A DNA stretch of 62,049 nt, taken from an uncultured Desulfuromonadales bacterium (GTDB taxonomy: Bacteria > Desulfobacterota > Desulfuromonadia > Desulfuromonadales > Geopsychrobacteraceae). Under the pieces are notes generated by a model. That model did not search any database, was not told the origin of the DNA, and saw only the letters and a list, made by a program, of their open reading frames with translations. Positions within the stretch are counted from its first letter, which is position 1, and the number at the start of each line of letters is the position of its first letter. A program made the position numbers and the translations under genes. The stretch covers positions 1 to 62,049 of the forward strand of contig CALZHR010000208.1 in NCBI GenBank assembly GCA_945787335.1. The letters are read 5' to 3'. Positions 60,129 through 62,049 of this stretch are shown one piece after another.

Positions 60129-62049
60129 TCAAAACTCGTAACGCAACTCACCCTGCACGCTATGGTCCCGATATCCATCACGAAGAGTCCCGCTATAATC
60201 GACTCTGAAACTGAGCCCATCACGATGCAGGAGGTCGATCCCGACCCCGACCATCGCGCTGTTTTGTTCAACATCCTGACCGGAAGTAGCAAATCGGGTC
60301 CCTGGAGAGCCGACAAAGGCTGCCGTTACTACCCGATCGTCAATTTCAAAAGCATAATTCCAAGCGAGCGTCATACTTGGGACAACAATCAGGTTTTCTA
60401 ACTCAACAGGCCGTTCAACGCGCAGACCTATTTCGGAAACCAGAGCATCGGTCTGCTGGTCGTCGATGATCAAACTCGCGCCGCCGGCGCCATTTTCGGT
60501 AAAGCCTTCCTCGTCCAGGTAGCTGTATTGGAGGGCAGCATAGGGGCTCAACGCCCACTGATGCATATCGAAGCCATACCCGCCCCTGACAAACCCAGTA
60601 TAAACATCTCCATCGTGGACACCGGCAACTCGACTCAGAATTGGGCCGACCGATATCCATCGTTGGTTCTCATACTTCTGACGACCGTAAGAAAGGGCTC
60701 CCTCCAAGTAGGCGTGGTCAGAAAAAACTGAGCCATATACGGAGAGCGACTTTGTAGCCACTTCACTATCGGACAGACTATTGTCTTGTTCGAGTTCCGT
60801 TGTCGAATATCCGAAGCTCATACCGGCCAGCGCATCATTGCCGAATGTCCGGTCAATACCGAGCATACCGCCATAGGTGTGAAATCGGTATCCGGAGAAT
60901 CCGGATCGCTCGTTTTGATCCCCCCATTGACCAAACCCTCTAACCCAGCCGGTAAGTCGCTGGTCAGCCGTTGCTTCCCGTCCGCGCAGCAGCCTGGCAA
61001 CATCACCCCCGAAACCATTGTAGGCGAGCAAAACTGGCTTCTCGGCATCACCAGAATCACGCTCGTCAAAATACCTGCTGAGGCCCATGCCGCCGGCCCT
61101 GATTGTGTTCATACGGCTATGGATAGTAGCGACATGTTGCTGTGCGGAAGCAAAGGTCGCCCGTGTCGACTGGCCATAATCAACAGGGCTAAGGCTGGCC
61201 AGAGACTTTGAGACCACTGTTTCAGTGGGCAGCCCCTGAAAAGCGATCCGCATCTCGTCAAGATCATCATCGTTCGTCTCAGGAAAGACCTTGTCAAGAT
61301 AAACCGCGACCGACAATTCAACACCGCTGGTCGCCAAACTGGCACAGGCAGGGGCGATGACCTCCACCTGCCCTGCATCAGCAGTCTGGCGGTAGCGAAA
61401 CCTCAATAAAGGAGTTTCTTCAGGCAGCTCGACCTTGCTGAATCCACCTGACACAGCTGCGGCTCCGGAGAAATCCAGTACCTTATAACGCGCCCCGTTT
61501 TGGTAATAGCTATGGTTCTTTGCTACGGCCAGGTTGCCATCGAGAGACGTTGTTTCTCCATCAAACAGCAGTGCGTCATGCTCCCCGGCACCATCTACTT
61601 CTACCTCGATGAGGCCCGTTGCCGTCTGGGTAAAATTGCCTTGGACTCTGGTTTCAACGAAATCATTCGTGCCCCCGGGGGCGATAGTGCCACTGTTAGT
61701 CAGAGTATTTCCGCTGCCGAGATAAACTTTTCCTCCTGGGGAAAAGACCGCTTCGACCTTGTTCTCGAAGCTATTCTGACCGGCGCCAAGATTGATACTC
61801 CCTGCCATTTCTCCATAGTTGCTGACCGCCTCATTCCCGATTCCGGCAACAACGGCGACTCCGCTCAGCGCGAAGATTCGCCCCCGGTTCTCCAGGGAGT
61901 TCTCAGCACCATCGAAAAATCGAACTCCGGCAGCCGAACCATCGCCGCCCTGCACGGAGCCGCTGCGCACATTTATATCGATGTTGCCACGCCCTTGTAC
62001 GCCGATGCTTTGGGCGCGAATTCCATCGGCATCGGCACCCGCTACAGTA
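60129..62049 (-). CDS. Autotransporter, C-terminal part (runs off the window)
   Basis: The frame is open to the last base of the window, about 640 residues visible, so the start lies outside. The distal 280 residues are an autotransporter beta-barrel (from about VLLAYNGFGGDVARL; alternating strands; YGGMLGIDRTFG; C-terminal QGELRYEF with the terminal phenylalanine). Before it comes a passenger with repeated beta-helix-like units (ENRGRIFALSG, NYGEMAGSINLGAGQNSFEN, TLTNSGTIAPGG) and a linker region. Codon use is less GC-biased than the neighbours. It would be exported to the cell surface; the passenger function is unknown. The barrel part is certain; the total length is not. Confidence 0.9.
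   Translation of the reverse strand, partial: TVAGADADGIRAQSIGVQGRGNIDINVRSGSVQGGDGSAAGVRFFDGAENSLENRGRIFALSGVAVVAGIGNEAVSNYGEMAGSINLGAGQNSFENKVEAVFSPGGKVYLGSGNTLTNSGTIAPGGTNDFVETRVQGNFTQTATGLIEVEVDGAGEHDALLFDGETTSLDGNLAVAKNHSYYQNGARYKVLDFSGAAAVSGGFSKVELPEETPLLRFRYRQTADAGQVEVIAPACASLATSGVELSVAVYLDKVFPETNDDDLDEMRIAFQGLPTETVVSKSLASLSPVDYGQSTRATFASAQQHVATIHSRMNTIRAGGMGLSRYFDERDSGDAEKPVLLAYNGFGGDVARLLRGREATADQRLTGWVRGFGQWGDQNERSGFSGYRFHTYGGMLGIDRTFGNDALAGMSFGYSTTELEQDNSLSDSEVATKSLSVYGSVFSDHAYLEGALSYGRQKYENQRWISVGPILSRVAGVHDGDVYTGFVRGGYGFDMHQWALSPYAALQYSYLDEEGFTENGAGGASLIIDDQQTDALVSEIGLRVERPVELENLIVVPSMTLAWNYAFEIDDRVVTAAFVGSPGTRFATSGQDVEQNSAMVGVGIDLLHRDGLSFRVDYSGTLRDGYRDHSVQGELRYEF

Noticed and set aside
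1-62049. tRNA/rRNA genes, CRISPR arrays, insertion sequences, attachment sites
   Set aside because: None seen: no repeat-spacer pattern, no transposase or integrase reading frame, and no cloverleaf or rRNA-like conserved stretch was noticed by eye; short tRNAs cannot be fully excluded without a covariance search.

Overview
The window is a 62 kb piece of a GC-rich bacterial chromosome carrying about 49 protein genes. I saw no rRNA or tRNA gene, CRISPR array, phage or insertion sequence. The gene content fits the Desulfuromonadales/Geobacter-Pelobacter group of the former Deltaproteobacteria: very many PAS/HEINNP-type histidine kinases, ElbB, an XRE-cupin regulator, rubredoxin, a GH57/GalT/GlgA block, and SucAB-Lpd next to LipA. 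That placement is an inference from style and content; no marker gene here proves it.

Layout. 0.1-3.4 kb: polyamine operon (speE, speA) plus a tail-anchored cytochrome b5-like protein. 3.6-20.2 kb: a minus-strand signalling island of eleven genes (six histidine kinases, three stand-alone or output-linked receivers, one kinase-less membrane PAS sensor, one HDOD protein). It has no DNA-binding output domain; its visible outputs are HD-GYP and HDOD. 20.3-21.8 kb: two overlapping Nudix genes (nudF-like, nudC). 21.9-25.5 kb, minus strand: alanine dehydrogenase, an OsmC-like protein and a Rep/UvrD helicase. 25.7-25.9 kb: a possible 41-codon transcription unit. 25.9-26.8 kb: YhcC-type radical SAM protein.

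27.0-37.8 kb: an orphan receiver followed by a sugar/glycogen operon made of a nucleotidyltransferase fused to a degenerate phosphohexomutase, a GH57 glycosidase, GalT, and a giant GH13-GlgA fusion. The fusion keeps an internal Shine-Dalgarno and ATG at the start of the GlgA part. 37.9-41.1 kb: HNH nuclease and the TrkA/TrkH potassium uptake pair. 41.3-44.3 kb, minus strand: PgeF, RluD, a small unknown protein and a HAD phosphatase. 44.4-47.7 kb: XRE-cupin regulator, ElbB, rubredoxin, lipoyl synthase, thioesterase and a YjfB-like small protein.

47.8-53.4 kb: sucA-sucB-lpdA (2-oxoglutarate dehydrogenase complex), with lipA just upstream supplying the lipoyl cofactor needed by SucB. 53.4-54.7 kb: LytM/M23 peptidase. 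54.8-60.0 kb: BMP-family nucleoside/purine ABC transporter ending in xanthine phosphoribosyltransferase, so uptake and salvage are in one operon. 60.1 kb to the end, minus strand: C-terminal part of a classical autotransporter running off the window.

The strongest candidates for something new are the GH13-GlgA fusion with an embedded GlgA start, the catalytically degenerate mutase domain in the same operon, and the transcription-factor-free signalling island whose key kinase carries two different periplasmic binding domains.
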